DNA of 64,000 nucleotides from the NCBI GenBank assembly GCA_902809825.1, contig LR778114.1, positions 1,674,001 to 1,738,000 of the forward strand. The letters are read 5' to 3'. This DNA comes from Candidatus Hydrogenisulfobacillus filiaventi (GTDB lineage: Bacteria; Bacillota; Sulfobacillia; Sulfobacillales; R501). This document shows, in pieces, positions 46,336-58,284 of the stretch; the stretch's first letter is position 1; each line of letters opens with the position of its first letter. Both the position numbers and the translations under genes were made by a program. The notes beneath the pieces were generated by a model. That model made no database searches. It saw only the letters and a list, made by a program, of their open reading frames with translations, and was not told where the DNA came from.

Positions 46336-47211
46336 CTATTCCTCCTCCGCCCGGTCCAGGTCCCGGTGATCGACGCTGACCGCCATCCCCCCCGCCGCCA
46401 CCCGTTCGGCCAGGGCGTTGGCGAACACCACCGAGCGGTGCTGACCGCCGGTGCAACCTACCGCCACCGTCACCTGCGGCTTGCCTTCCCGCTGGTAGTG
46501 GGGGAGCAGGAATTCCAGCAGCCGCCCCAACCTCTCCAGGGTATCACGCCCTAGGGGATTGCCGAGCACGTAGTCCCGCACCGGGGGGTCGTTGCCGGTC
46601 AGGGGCCGCAGCTGAGGCAGGTAGAAGGGATTGGGCAGGAAGCGCACGTCGAACACCAGGTCGGCATCCTTGGGCAGCCCGTACTTGAATCCGAAGGAGA
46701 CCAGGTGCACCCGGAAGGCTGGCGGGCTGTCCCCTTCCCCCAGCGCGAAGCGGGCCATGAGCCGGCGCCGGAATTCCGCTACCGAGAGCGTGGTGGTGTC
46801 GATGATGACGTCAGCCTCCCCCCGCAGCTCGGCCAGCGCCCGCCGCTCGCGGCGGATGGCGGACAGCAGGCGCTCCTCGCCCTCCCAGGGATGACGCCGG
46901 CGCGTCTGCTTGTAGCGGCGGATGAGGGTCTCCTCCTCGGCCTCCAGGAAGACCAGCACGTAGGGCACCCCCCGCGCTGCCACTCCCTTCAAGGCCGAAC
47001 GCAGCTCCCCAAAGAACACCCCGCCCCGGATGTCCATTACCAGGGCCGCGCCTTTGATTTCAGGACTTTTGTGGACCAGTTCCGCAAACTTGGGCAACAG
47101 GCCGGGGGGGAGATTATCGACCGAAAAATAGCCCATGTCCTCGAAGGCCCGCAGCGCCTCCGTGCGCCCGGCCCCCGAGAGTCCGGTGATGATGACCAGC
47201 CGCGCCGTCAT
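46336..47211 (-). CDS. rapZ: RapZ/YvcJ nucleotide-binding protein
   Basis: This is a RapZ-family P-loop protein of about 291 aa. Its P-loop reads GLSGAGRTEA, with Arg in place of the usual Walker A Lys, a form I know from actinobacterial members. DNLPP, FVDIRG-type Walker B (VMDIRGG) and the C-terminal GCTGGQHRSV are all present. RapZ family members bind nucleotides and, in E. coli, GlcN6P. ATG 47211 is chosen for GGGGGGGCGG just upstream. It is the first gene of rapZ-yvcK-whiA. Confidence 0.93.
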   Translation of the reverse strand: MTARLVIITGLSGAGRTEALRAFEDMGYFSVDNLPPGLLPKFAELVHKSPEIKGAALVMDIRGGVFFGELRSALKGVAARGVPYVLVFLEAEEETLIRRYKQTRRRHPWEGEERLLSAIRRERRALAELRGEADVIIDTTTLSVAEFRRRLMARFALGEGDSPPAFRVHLVSFGFKYGLPKDADLVFDVRFLPNPFYLPQLRPLTGNDPPVRDYVLGNPLGRDTLERLGRLLEFLLPHYQREGKPQVTVAVGCTGGQHRSVVFANALAERVAAGGMAVSVDHRDLDRAEEE

Positions 47212-47359
47212 GGTCCGCCCCCCCTTGTTCCCTTTCATTCTACGGGATCGGACCCCGTCCGCCGGCGGAACCCATTACCGCAGGGCGGGAGCAGGGAAGC
47301 CGGCAGCCGGCGTCGAATCCTTGCGGAAACCACCCTACCGCGGCGAAAGGGGGATCCGC

Positions 47360-47536
47360 ATGGCGGAGCAAGCCGGTCCGCCCAGCCGCACCCTCCGCCA
47401 CCTCCAGGCCCGCATGCGCCGGGCCGAGCGGTGGTGGGCCTGGCTGTTCACGGTCAGCGCCCTGGGGCTGACCGCCTACCTGGTGGAACGCAGCCCCTGG
47501 CCGGCCTATCTGGCGGCCCACTGGCCCTGGCGGTGA
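47360..47536 (+). CDS. Small single-helix membrane protein, hypothetical
   Basis: This 58-aa protein has a basic N-terminus (residues 10-23) and one helix (about 25-43, WWAWLFTVSALGLTAYLVE). GAAAGGGGGATC precedes the ATG. It lies alone between rapZ (divergent) and the HAD gene (convergent). Function unknown; it is called because of ribosome site and topology. Confidence 0.5.
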   Translation: MAEQAGPPSRTLRHLQARMRRAERWWAWLFTVSALGLTAYLVERSPWPAYLAAHWPWR

Positions 47537-47562
47537 GTTGCGCCGGGCACGGGCTGCCGCGC

Positions 47563-48387
47563 CTAGAGCGCCCAGCGCTCGATGGCCACCGCCGCCCCGT
47601 CGGCCTCTACCGGCGGAGCCACCCAGTCGGCCGCCGCCCGCACTGCAGGCAGGGCCTGGCCCATGGCCACCCCGATGCCGGCCCAGCGGATCATGTCCAG
47701 GTCGTTTTCGGCGTCCCCGATGGCCAGCACCGCCCGCGCCGGGATGCCCAACCGGGCGGCCACCGCCGCCAGGGCCTCCCCCTTACCGGCCCCGCCGGGC
47801 AGGATCTCCAGGTAATGCGGATGGGAACGCACCACCCGCAACCCCGCGGCCGCCGCCACCGGTTCCGCCTCGGCCCGGTACCCTGCCAGGGCGTCGTCGT
47901 CCCCCTGCAAGAGCAGCTTGATGGGGGGCGTGGGCCAGCCCCAGAGCGCGGGCGGCGGCATCAGGCGGCCGGGGATGCGGTTGACGGCGATGTACTCGCG
48001 GGCGCGGGCGTCGTCCTCCGAGATCCAGAGTTCGTCCCCCACATAGGCCTGCACCACCAGGCCCGCCCCCACCGCCGCCTGCGCCAGGCGCCGGGCGGGA
48101 TCGGAGGGGAGGTGGGCCTCCAGCACGGGGCGGGCCTCGGGCATCGCCGCCACCATGGCCCCGTTGTAGGCAATGCAGTAGCCGGCCCCCAGACCGAACT
48201 GCCGCCAGAAGGGGCGCACCGAGGCCAGCATGCGCCCGCTGGCCAGCACCACCGTCACCCCCTGCCGGCGCGCGGCATGCACCGCCGCCAGCACCCGCGG
48301 GCTCACGCGGCCATCGTAGCCGGCCGCGGTCCCGTCCAGGTCCAGCGCCAGCAGCTCCACCCGGACCGCCTTGACCTGCTCCCTCAC
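47563..48387 (-). CDS. HAD-superfamily Cof-type phosphatase
   Basis: This 274-aa Cof/YidA-type hydrolase has motif I LLALDLDGTA (catalytic Asp pair), motif II VLASGRM, motif III Lys in the GKGEAL region, and motif IV GDAENDLDMI. It likely dephosphorylates a sugar phosphate or flavin intermediate. The GTG start overlaps the uvrC stop as GTGA, so it is the last gene of the uvrBAC transcript. There is no known functional link to repair. Confidence 0.9.
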   Translation of the reverse strand: MREQVKAVRVELLALDLDGTAAGYDGRVSPRVLAAVHAARRQGVTVVLASGRMLASVRPFWRQFGLGAGYCIAYNGAMVAAMPEARPVLEAHLPSDPARRLAQAAVGAGLVVQAYVGDELWISEDDARAREYIAVNRIPGRLMPPPALWGWPTPPIKLLLQGDDDALAGYRAEAEPVAAAAGLRVVRSHPHYLEILPGGAGKGEALAAVAARLGIPARAVLAIGDAENDLDMIRWAGIGVAMGQALPAVRAAADWVAPPVEADGAAVAIERWAL

Positions 48388-50273
48388 GCCGGCCCCTCCT
48401 CCGGTCCCCTGCCCGGCCCCTCCAGCACGCCGGCCAGGTAGTCCTTGACCCGCTCTGCCGCCCGCCGGGTCATACCGGGCAGGGCGGCCAGCTCCTCCAG
48501 GGGGGCGGCCCGCACCGCCTCCAGGTTGCGGTAGCGGGTGAGCAGCTCCCGCTTGCGTTTGGGCCCGATGTCGGGCACCTCGTCCAGCAGGGAGCGTAGG
48601 CTGCGGCGGCCCCGCAGCTGGCGGTGGTAGGTGATGGCGAAGCGGTGCGCCTCGTCGCGCAGGTGCATGAGCAGGCGCAGGGCCGGTGAGTGGCGGTCGA
48701 GGATGATGGGGTCCGGCTCGCCGGGCGCGAACAGCCACTCGTGCTCCTTGGCCAGCCCGAACATGGCCGTCTCCTCCCCGGCCGCGTGCATGGCCTCCCA
48801 GGCGGCGGACAGCTGCCCCTTCCCCCCGTCGATCAAGATGAGGTCGGGCCGGCGGGCGAAGCGGGCCAGCTCCGGCCGCTCCCCGGCCAGGCGGGCGTGC
48901 TCGAACCGGCGGCGGATGACCTCGGCCATGGAGGCGAAGTCGTCGGGGCCGCTCACCCCCCGCACCCGGAAACGGCGGTACTGGCTCTTGTCGGGCCGGC
49001 CGTCGGTGAAGACGACCATAGAGGCCACCGTCTCCTGGCCCTGGGTATGGGAGATATCGTAGCACTCCATGCGCCGGGGCGGCGCGGCCAGGCCCAGGGC
49101 CTGCTGGATGCCGGTGAGGGCCTCCTCCCGCTCGCGGTCGCCTAGGGCCAGGCGCCGGGCCTCCTCGTCCCGGGCCAGGCGGGCGTTCTCCTCCACCATG
49201 GCCAGCAGCTTGGCCTTCTCCCCCCGCCGCGGCACCTTGAGCGCCACCCGCCCCCCGCGCCGCTCCGCCAGCCAGGCGCGCAGGCTCTCCGCCTCCGCCG
49301 GCTCAACCGGCACCAGCACCTCGGCTGGAATCTCGCGCGCCCGGTCGTAGTACTGGGTCAGGAACGCCCGCCCGATCTCGGCCCCGGTGGTGGCGGCGTC
49401 CAGGCCGGTGAGGGTGAAGGCCTGCCGGCCGATGAGCCGGCCGCCGCGCACCGTGAACACCTGCACAAAGGCCTCCTCCCCGGCCGTGACCCAGGCAATG
49501 GCGTCCAGCTCCCGCCCGGCGTCGGCCGCCACCTTCTGCTGGGCGGTCACCTCCCGCACCGCCTTCAGCTGGTCGCGCAGCCGGGCGGCGCGCTCGAACT
49601 CCATGCGCTCGGCTGCCTGGGTCATGGCCGCCAGCAGGTCCTTCTCCACCTGGTCGGCCTTGCCGTCCAGGAACAGCTCCACGTCCTTCATCATGGCCCG
49701 GTAGCTGTCGCGGTCGACCAGGCCCACGCAAGGCGCCTGGCAGCGCCGGATGTGGTACTCCAGGCAGGGCCGGCGCGCCTCCTGGAAACGCCGGTTGGTG
49801 CAGTTGCGGATGGGGAAGATGGACCGGAGCAGCCGCACCGTCTCATGCATGGACTGCGCGCGGGTGTAGGGCCCGAAGTAGCGGCTGCCGGTATCCTCCA
49901 CCCGCCGCGCCACCACCAGGCGCGGGAAGTCCTCTTCCCAGGTCAGGCGCAGATAGGGATAGGCCTTGTCGTCCTTGAGCCGGATGTTGTAGTGGGGCCG
50001 GTGGCGCTTGATGAGGGTGGCCTCCAGGATGAGGGCCTCTACCTCGGTATCGGTGGTGATGAGCTCGAAATCGGCCACGTGCCGCATCATGGCCGCCACC
50101 TTGGGCGCCAGCCGGGAGCGGTCCTGGAAGTAGGACCGCAGGCGGTTGCGCAGGTTGACCGCCTTGCCCACGTACAGGATGGTGCCGCCGGCATCCTCCA
50201 TCAGGTAGACCCCCGGCCGTTCCGGCACCCCTGCCAGCTTCTCCCGCCAGGCCTCACGGTCGTGCCCGGGCAT
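48384..50273 (-). CDS. uvrC: Excinuclease ABC subunit C
   Basis: UvrC makes both incisions in nucleotide excision repair. The 629-aa protein shows the GIY-YIG domain (PGVYLMEDAGGTILYVGKA), a UVR motif (about 200-235), the RNase H-like 5' nuclease half (ECYDISHTQGQ, LILIDGGKGQ) and a C-terminal helix-hairpin-helix pair (VPDIGPKRKRELL). It follows uvrA by 2 bases. Confidence 0.97.
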   Translation of the reverse strand: MPGHDREAWREKLAGVPERPGVYLMEDAGGTILYVGKAVNLRNRLRSYFQDRSRLAPKVAAMMRHVADFELITTDTEVEALILEATLIKRHRPHYNIRLKDDKAYPYLRLTWEEDFPRLVVARRVEDTGSRYFGPYTRAQSMHETVRLLRSIFPIRNCTNRRFQEARRPCLEYHIRRCQAPCVGLVDRDSYRAMMKDVELFLDGKADQVEKDLLAAMTQAAERMEFERAARLRDQLKAVREVTAQQKVAADAGRELDAIAWVTAGEEAFVQVFTVRGGRLIGRQAFTLTGLDAATTGAEIGRAFLTQYYDRAREIPAEVLVPVEPAEAESLRAWLAERRGGRVALKVPRRGEKAKLLAMVEENARLARDEEARRLALGDREREEALTGIQQALGLAAPPRRMECYDISHTQGQETVASMVVFTDGRPDKSQYRRFRVRGVSGPDDFASMAEVIRRRFEHARLAGERPELARFARRPDLILIDGGKGQLSAAWEAMHAAGEETAMFGLAKEHEWLFAPGEPDPIILDRHSPALRLLMHLRDEAHRFAITYHRQLRGRRSLRSLLDEVPDIGPKRKRELLTRYRNLEAVRAAPLEELAALPGMTRRAAERVKDYLAGVLEGPGRGPEEGPA

Positions 50274-50275
50274 GC

Positions 50276-53123
<2,848 letters not shown>

Positions 53124-53131
<8 letters not shown>

Positions 53132-55139
53132 GCCGGCCCCGCCCTCCTACCGCCTGCACCGGGCGCTCCGCCTCCAGCTCCAGCAGCATGTCCCGCAGCA
53201 CCGCCGCCCGCTCGAACTCCCAGTTACGGCTGGCCTCCTTCATCTCCTTGCGCAGCTGCGCCGCCAGCCGCAGCCGTTCCCGCGCACTCATCGCCTGCAC
53301 CGGCTTGCCGTCCCGGGTCGCGGGCAGGTCGTCCTCCACCGCCCGCGTGGCCTGGATGACCTCCCGCACCGCCTTGACCACCGAGCGGGGCACAATCCCG
53401 TGCTCCCGGTTGTAGGCCTCCTGGATGGCCCGGCGCCGCTCCGTCTCCCCGATGGCCTGGCGCATGGAGTCGGTCATCCGATCCGCGTACATGATGACGG
53501 TGCCCTCCACGTTGCGGGCCGCCCGTCCGATGGTCTGGATGAGGGAGGTGGCGGACCGCAGGTAGCCTTCCTTGTCCGCATCCAGGATGGCCACCAGGCC
53601 CACCTCGGGCAGGTCCAAACCCTCCCGCAGCAGGTTGATGCCGACCAGCACGTCAAACTCGCCCAGGCGCAGGTCGCGGATGATGGCCATACGCTCGATG
53701 GCGTCGATGTCGGAGTGCATGTAGCGCACCTTGGTGCCCATCTCGCGCAGGTAATCGGTCAGGTCCTCGGCCATGCGCTTGGTGAGGGTGGTAACCAGCA
53801 CCCGCTGGCCCCGTTCCACCCGGGCCCGGATCTCGCCCAGCAGGTCGTCGATCTGCCCCCGGGTGGGCCGCACCTCCACCTTGGGGTCCACCAGGCCGGT
53901 GGGGCGCACGATCTGCTCCACGACCTGCTGCGCCACCGAGAGTTCATAGGGGCCGGGGGTGGCGCTCACGTAAATGACCGGTCCCACCCGGCGGTCGAAC
54001 TCCTCGAAGGTGAGGGGCCGGTTGTCCACCGCCGACGGCAGCCGGAAGCCATGCTCCACCAGGGTGCCCTTGCGGGAAAGGTCCCCGGCGGCCATCCCCC
54101 GGATCTGGGGCACGCTCACATGCGACTCGTCGATGATGGTCAGGAAGTCGGGGGGGAAGAAGTCCAGCAAGGTGTAGGGCGGCTCCCCCGGCGCCCGCCC
54201 CGTAAGGTGGCGCGCATAGTTCTCGATGCCGGAGCAGTAGCCCACCTCCTCCAGCATCTCCAGGTCGTAGCCGGTGCGCTGCTCCAGGCGCTGGGCCTCC
54301 AGCTCCTTGCCCTGCGCCCGCAGTTCCTGCAGGCGTTCCGCCAGCTCCTGCCGGATGGCGGCGATGGCCGGCGCCAGCCGGTCCCGGCCCAGGACGTAGT
54401 GGGAGGCCGGGTAGATGGCCACGTGCTCGCGCTCGCCCAGGATCTCCCCCGTCACGGGGTCGAACTCCCGGATGCGCTCGATGGTATCCCCGAACAGCTC
54501 GATGCGGATGGCCTGCTCGCTCTGGTTGGCGGGGAACACCTCGATCACGTCCCCGCGGGCCCGGAACTTGCCCCGCACGAAGTTGGTGTCGTTGCGCTCG
54601 TACTGGATCTCCACCAGCTTGCGCAGGATCTGGTCGCGGTCCCGCTCCCCGCCCACCCGCAGGGACAGCACCAGGCTCTTGTAGTCCTCGGGCGAGCCCA
54701 GGCCGTAGATGCAGGAGACGCTGGCCACGATGATGACGTCGTCCCGCTCCAGCAGGGCGGAGGTGGCAGAGTGACGTAGTTTATCGATCTCGTCGTTGAT
54801 CTGAGCGTCCTTCTCGATGTAGAGGTCGGTCTGGGGCACGTAGGCCTCCGGCTGGTAGTAATCGTAATACGACACAAAATACTCCACGGCATTGTGGGGG
54901 AAGAAGGCTTTCAGCTCCCCGGCCAGCTGGGCGGCCAGGGTCTTATTGGGAGCCAGCACCAGCGTCGGGCGCCCCACCTCGCGGATGACGTTAGCCATCG
55001 TGAAGGTCTTGCCCGACCCCGTCACCCCCAGCAGCACCTGGCGGGTCAGCCCGCGCCGGATGCCGTCCACCAGGGCGGCCGTGGCCTTGGGCTGGTCGCC
55101 GGCCGGGGCATAGGGGCTTTCCAGCAGGAACTCGGCCAT
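53124..55139 (-). CDS. uvrB: Excinuclease ABC subunit B
   Basis: UvrB verifies damage after loading by UvrA. The 671-aa helicase-like protein has Walker [11 protein letters not shown], the beta-hairpin region [17 protein letters not shown], the QTIGRAARN motif and a C-terminal UVR domain for UvrC. ATG 55139 has GAGGAGGGTGGGAGG. It is the first gene of uvrB-uvrA-uvrC-HAD and carries an SOS box in its leader. Confidence 0.98.
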
Positions 55140-55165
55140 GGCCTCCCACCCTCCTCGTGTTCGCA

Positions 55166-55198
55166 CGAATATCCGTTCGCTTCCCTACCGGTATTGTA
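55166..55198 (-). promoter_or_regulatory. uvrB promoter element with LexA (SOS) box
   Basis: CGAAT-ATCC-GTTCG at 55166-55179 differs by one base from the Gram-positive LexA consensus CGAAC-N4-GTTCG. A minus-strand TACAAT (55198-55193) forms the likely -10, so the box lies at the start of transcription. LexA repression of the uvr operon is the expected reading. No strong -35 is seen. Confidence 0.7.
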
Positions 55199-55223
55199 CC
55201 GCGAAGGCCGCCTTGCACAGAAG

Positions 55224-55250
55224 ACGCCCGGGTGCGGGGCACCCGGGCGT
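55224..55250. terminator. Terminator after ftsX
   Basis: A perfect 12-bp stem (ACGCCCGGGTGC with GCACCCGGGCGT) has a 3-base loop. It lies 16 bases after the ftsX stop. On the minus strand it is followed by the partly U-rich TCTTCTGT. Confidence 0.75.
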
Positions 55251-55265
55251 GCGGCCGGCCGGCGC

Positions 55266-56153
55266 CTAGACCTTGAGGAAGCGGTGGACGGCGAGCAGGC
55301 TGCCGGCCACCCCCACCGCCAGGCCGCCCAGCCCGGTGACCTCCAGGATGGGCGGGATGACGGAGGCGCTGGAGGCCAGCGGCCAGAAGGGCAGGGCTTC
55401 GGCTGCCGCCCGCACCACCCAGTGGTACCCCCAGGCCGCTACCAGGTCGGCCACCCCCGCACCGGCCAGGCCCAGGGCGGCGCCCTCGATCAGGAAGGGC
55501 CAGCGGATGTGCCAGTCGGTGGCCCCCACCAGCTTCATGATCCCGATTTCGCGCCGGCGGGCGTACACCGCCAGACGGATGGTGTTGACGATGATGAAGA
55601 GCGCCCCCAGGCCCAGCAGCACCTCCAGGGCCAGCCCCACCGAGCGCAGCACGGCCGCCAGCCGTTCCAGGCGGGTCACCACCCGGCCCTGGTAGACCAC
55701 ATTGTGCACCGGCGGCTGGGCGGCAAAGCGGTGGGCCAGGGGGGCGATGGCCGCCGGGGTGGTCACGTACACGTCAAAGCCGTCAAACAGCGGGTTGGAC
55801 TGGGTCAGGATGGCGATGAGGTCGCGCTGGTGCGGGAATTCGCGCTTCAAGGCCTCGGCCGCCTGCTGTTTGGTGAAGTAGCGGATGGCCCGCACCCCCG
55901 GCCAGCGGCGGGCCTGCGCTAGCAGGGCCATCTCCTGGGCCCGTGTGTCCTGGGGCTTCAGGAACACCTCCACCTCCACCTGGCTTTCCAGGGTGGCGGT
56001 CAAGTGGTTGATGTTGGCGGTCAGGGCCAGGAAGAAGGCCAGGACAAACAGGGCCACCGCCACCGTGCCCACTGAGGCCAGGGTCATCCAGCGGTTGCGG
56101 CCCAGGCTGCGGCCGGCGTCGCGCAGGTGGTGGCAGGCGGTTCTAAGCCTCAT
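55266..56153 (-). CDS. ftsX: Cell division protein FtsX
   Basis: FtsX is the four-helix membrane partner of FtsE and regulates cell-wall hydrolases at division or sporulation. The 295-aa protein has an N-terminal helix (about 22-45), an extracellular domain to about 165, then three helices, with IVNTIRLAVYARRREIGIMK between them as usual. The start overlaps the ftsE end by 11 bases. Confidence 0.94.
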   Translation of the reverse strand: MRLRTACHHLRDAGRSLGRNRWMTLASVGTVAVALFVLAFFLALTANINHLTATLESQVEVEVFLKPQDTRAQEMALLAQARRWPGVRAIRYFTKQQAAEALKREFPHQRDLIAILTQSNPLFDGFDVYVTTPAAIAPLAHRFAAQPPVHNVVYQGRVVTRLERLAAVLRSVGLALEVLLGLGALFIIVNTIRLAVYARRREIGIMKLVGATDWHIRWPFLIEGAALGLAGAGVADLVAAWGYHWVVRAAAEALPFWPLASSASVIPPILEVTGLGGLAVGVAGSLLAVHRFLKV

Positions 56154-56829
56154 TGCCGTATACCCCCCGCAGCTGGTCCCGGACGATGCGGCCGCGGTCG
56201 AGGGCCACCACCCGCTTGCGCAGGCTGTTGACGATGCCGTGGGCATGGGTGGCCATCACCACCGTGGCCCCCCGCCGGTTGATCTCCAGGAACAGCCGCA
56301 TGATGTCGCGGGCAGTCTCGGGGTCCAGGTTGCCGGTGGGCTCGTCGGCGATCACCAGGGAGGGGTTGTTGACCAGGGCACGGGCGATGCCCACCCGCTG
56401 CTGCTCGCCCCCCGACAACTGTTCGGGATAGGCGTCGCGGTAGCGGGAGAGGCCCACCAGATCCAGAATCTGGGGCACGCGCTTGCGGATCTCACGCGGG
56501 GAGGCCTCCACGACCTCCATGGCGAAGGCGACGTTGGCGTAGACCGTGCGGTGGGGGAGCAGCTTCACATCCTGGAAGACCACCCCCAGCTGGCGGCGCA
56601 GGCGGGGCACCTCCCGCGGGCGCATGGTGTTGAGGTGGAACTGGTCCACATAGACGTCGCCCTCGCTGGGCAGCTCCTCGCGGTAGAGCAGGCGGATCAG
56701 GGTGGACTTGCCGGCCCCGGAGGGCCCGACCAGGAACACGAACTCCCCCCGCTCCACCGTCAGGGACACGTCACTCAGGGCATGCTGACCGTTGGGATAG
56801 CGTTTACTGACCTGCTCCAGCCGGATCAT
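56143..56829 (-). CDS. ftsE: Cell division ATP-binding protein FtsE
   Basis: FtsE is the 228-aa ATPase of the FtsEX complex. Walker A GPSGAGKST, Q-loop VVFQDVKLL, signature LSGGEQQR, Walker B LVIADEP and the H-loop ATHAH are intact. It is the first gene of a two-gene operon. It is divergent from the thioredoxin-like gene. Confidence 0.96.
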   Translation of the reverse strand: MIRLEQVSKRYPNGQHALSDVSLTVERGEFVFLVGPSGAGKSTLIRLLYREELPSEGDVYVDQFHLNTMRPREVPRLRRQLGVVFQDVKLLPHRTVYANVAFAMEVVEASPREIRKRVPQILDLVGLSRYRDAYPEQLSGGEQQRVGIARALVNNPSLVIADEPTGNLDPETARDIMRLFLEINRRGATVVMATHAHGIVNSLRKRVVALDRGRIVRDQLRGVYGNEA

Positions 56830-56942
56830 GGCCTGTCCCCTTTCCGATGCCCGGCGTAATGCCTGTCCTTAGCCCTTTCGACACCCGGCCGACTTCTCCT
56901 GCCCCGATTCGCGCCCAGGGGAAAACTCCCTGCGGGAGGCTC

Positions 56943-56951
56943 TGCTATAAT
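56943..56951 (+). promoter_or_regulatory. Extended -10 promoter for the thioredoxin-like gene
   Basis: TGCTATAAT combines the TGn extension with a perfect TATAAT (56946-56951). It lies about 43 bases before the GTG at 56994. No -35 match is needed or evident. Confidence 0.65.
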
Positions 56952-56993
56952 CGGTTTCAAAGGCTACGGCGGAACGGGAAAAGAGGGTTCCGG

Positions 56994-57497
56994 GTGCGGA
57001 CAGGGGAACGGACCGCGGCGGGGTTGGGAATCCTGACCCTGGGACTGGTGGCGGCCAACGTGCTGCGGCCGGCGGCCCCCGTCACCGTGGCCCGGCTGCC
57101 GGCGGTGGCGGTCTACACTGCCGCGGGGCAGGCGGTGCGCCTGTCCGCCCTGCCCCGCCGGGACGGGCAGGCGTGGGTGGTGGACTTCTGGGCCCCCTGG
57201 TGTCCGGCCTGCCGGCTGGAGCTGCCCGACCTGGAGCGCCTGGCGCGGGCGGGGGCGCAGGTAGCCCTGGTAAGCCAGGATCCCCAGGCCTTCGCCTACC
57301 TGACGGCCTGGCGCGACACCCGCGGGCTGGCGCTCTACGACCGCAATGGCCGGGCCAGCGCCGCGCTGCTGGTCGAGACCCTGCCCACCACCCTCTACGT
57401 CAGCCCCCGGGGCACGGTGCGGGTCCGCACCGTCGGCCCCCTCCCTTATGCGGTAATGCACCGCTACTGGGTGGAGGCGGGGGGACATCCGGCCTGA
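56994..57497 (+). CDS. Membrane-anchored thioredoxin-like protein (TlpA/ResA type)
   Basis: This 167-aa protein has an N-terminal signal-anchor (about residues 8-26) and a thioredoxin fold with the redox pair in WAPWCPACRLELPDL (CPAC). The cis-Pro segment is TLPTTLYV. Outside the membrane it would reduce disulfides, for example in cytochrome c maturation or spore functions. GTG 56994 follows AAGAGGG. The next gene, 18 bases on, encodes an Lgt-like membrane protein. Confidence 0.85.
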   Translation: MRTGERTAAGLGILTLGLVAANVLRPAAPVTVARLPAVAVYTAAGQAVRLSALPRRDGQAWVVDFWAPWCPACRLELPDLERLARAGAQVALVSQDPQAFAYLTAWRDTRGLALYDRNGRASAALLVETLPTTLYVSPRGTVRVRTVGPLPYAVMHRYWVEAGGHPA

Positions 57498-57515
57498 AAT
57501 CCGCGAAGGGAAGCG

Positions 57516-58241
57516 GTGCCTGTGTATCTGCCGGCCACGGTCTATTTCGGCTCCCTCCCCCTGCTGGCCTTCACCGCCATCGGGGGCGGGATAATCGCCC
57601 TGGGTCTGCTGGCGCGGCTGGGCGCACCGGAGCGGGACGCCGACCTCCTGCTGTGGCTGGTGGTGGGAGCGGTGCTAGGCACCAAGGCGGCCTACCTGGC
57701 CGCCGATCCCGCCACCTACCTGGCCCATCCGGAGGCGCTGCTGTTCACGCCCCGTAGCCCGCTCGGCACCGCCGGTATGGCAGCCGGCGCCGCCGTGGGC
57801 GGGATCCTGGGCTGGCGGGAAGGACGCGGCTTCTGGAACTGGGCCGACGCCGACGCCCTGCTGGCCGCGGTGCTGGCCTGGGTGGCGGTGGGGGTCTGGG
57901 GCTGGAACCTGGTCGGTGCCCCGATACCTGTCGCCCTGCACCGCCTGGGGGTCCCCCTGGGCCCGCAGCGGCTCTGGCCCAGCTATGCAGTGGCCGGCCT
58001 GGGCAGCGGTGCCGCCCTGGCGGCCCTGCTACGCTGGCGGGCAGCGGCCGGGGACCCCGACGGGCACCGGCGGGTGACGGGCCTGGGGCTGCTGGCTGCG
58101 GCGGCGGTGGAGCTGGTGGTCCTGCTCACCCTGCCGGCCCCCGGCCCCGCCTCCCCCTTCATCTGGGCCGGGGCGGCGGTGGCAGTGGCGGGGTGGCGCC
58201 TGACGCGGCCGCCCGCGGTGCCGGGCACCGGGAACGTATAA
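57516..58241 (+). CDS. Lgt-like integral membrane protein
   Basis: This 241-aa protein has about seven transmembrane helices. Its GAVLGTKAAYLAADPATYL segment and the following Pro/Gly-rich loop with MAAGAAVGGILGWR resemble parts of prolipoprotein diacylglyceryl transferase. It is shorter, and I do not see the Lgt signature with its essential His and Arg residues clearly. It may be a divergent Lgt or a relative with another lipid or electron role paired with the thioredoxin. GTG start after GAAGGGAAG. Confidence 0.55.
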   Translation: MPVYLPATVYFGSLPLLAFTAIGGGIIALGLLARLGAPERDADLLLWLVVGAVLGTKAAYLAADPATYLAHPEALLFTPRSPLGTAGMAAGAAVGGILGWREGRGFWNWADADALLAAVLAWVAVGVWGWNLVGAPIPVALHRLGVPLGPQRLWPSYAVAGLGSGAALAALLRWRAAAGDPDGHRRVTGLGLLAAAAVELVVLLTLPAPGPASPFIWAGAAVAVAGWRLTRPPAVPGTGNV

Positions 58242-58242
58242 T
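58237..58242 (+). promoter_or_regulatory. Possible -10 of ispH
   Basis: A perfect TATAAT covers the stop codon of the Lgt-like gene, 43 bases before the ispH GTG. No clear -35 exists. It could give ispH its own transcript. Confidence 0.35.
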
Positions 58243-58284
58243 CAGGAGGCAGCGCATCCGGACGGGAAGGGGAAGAAGCGGCCG

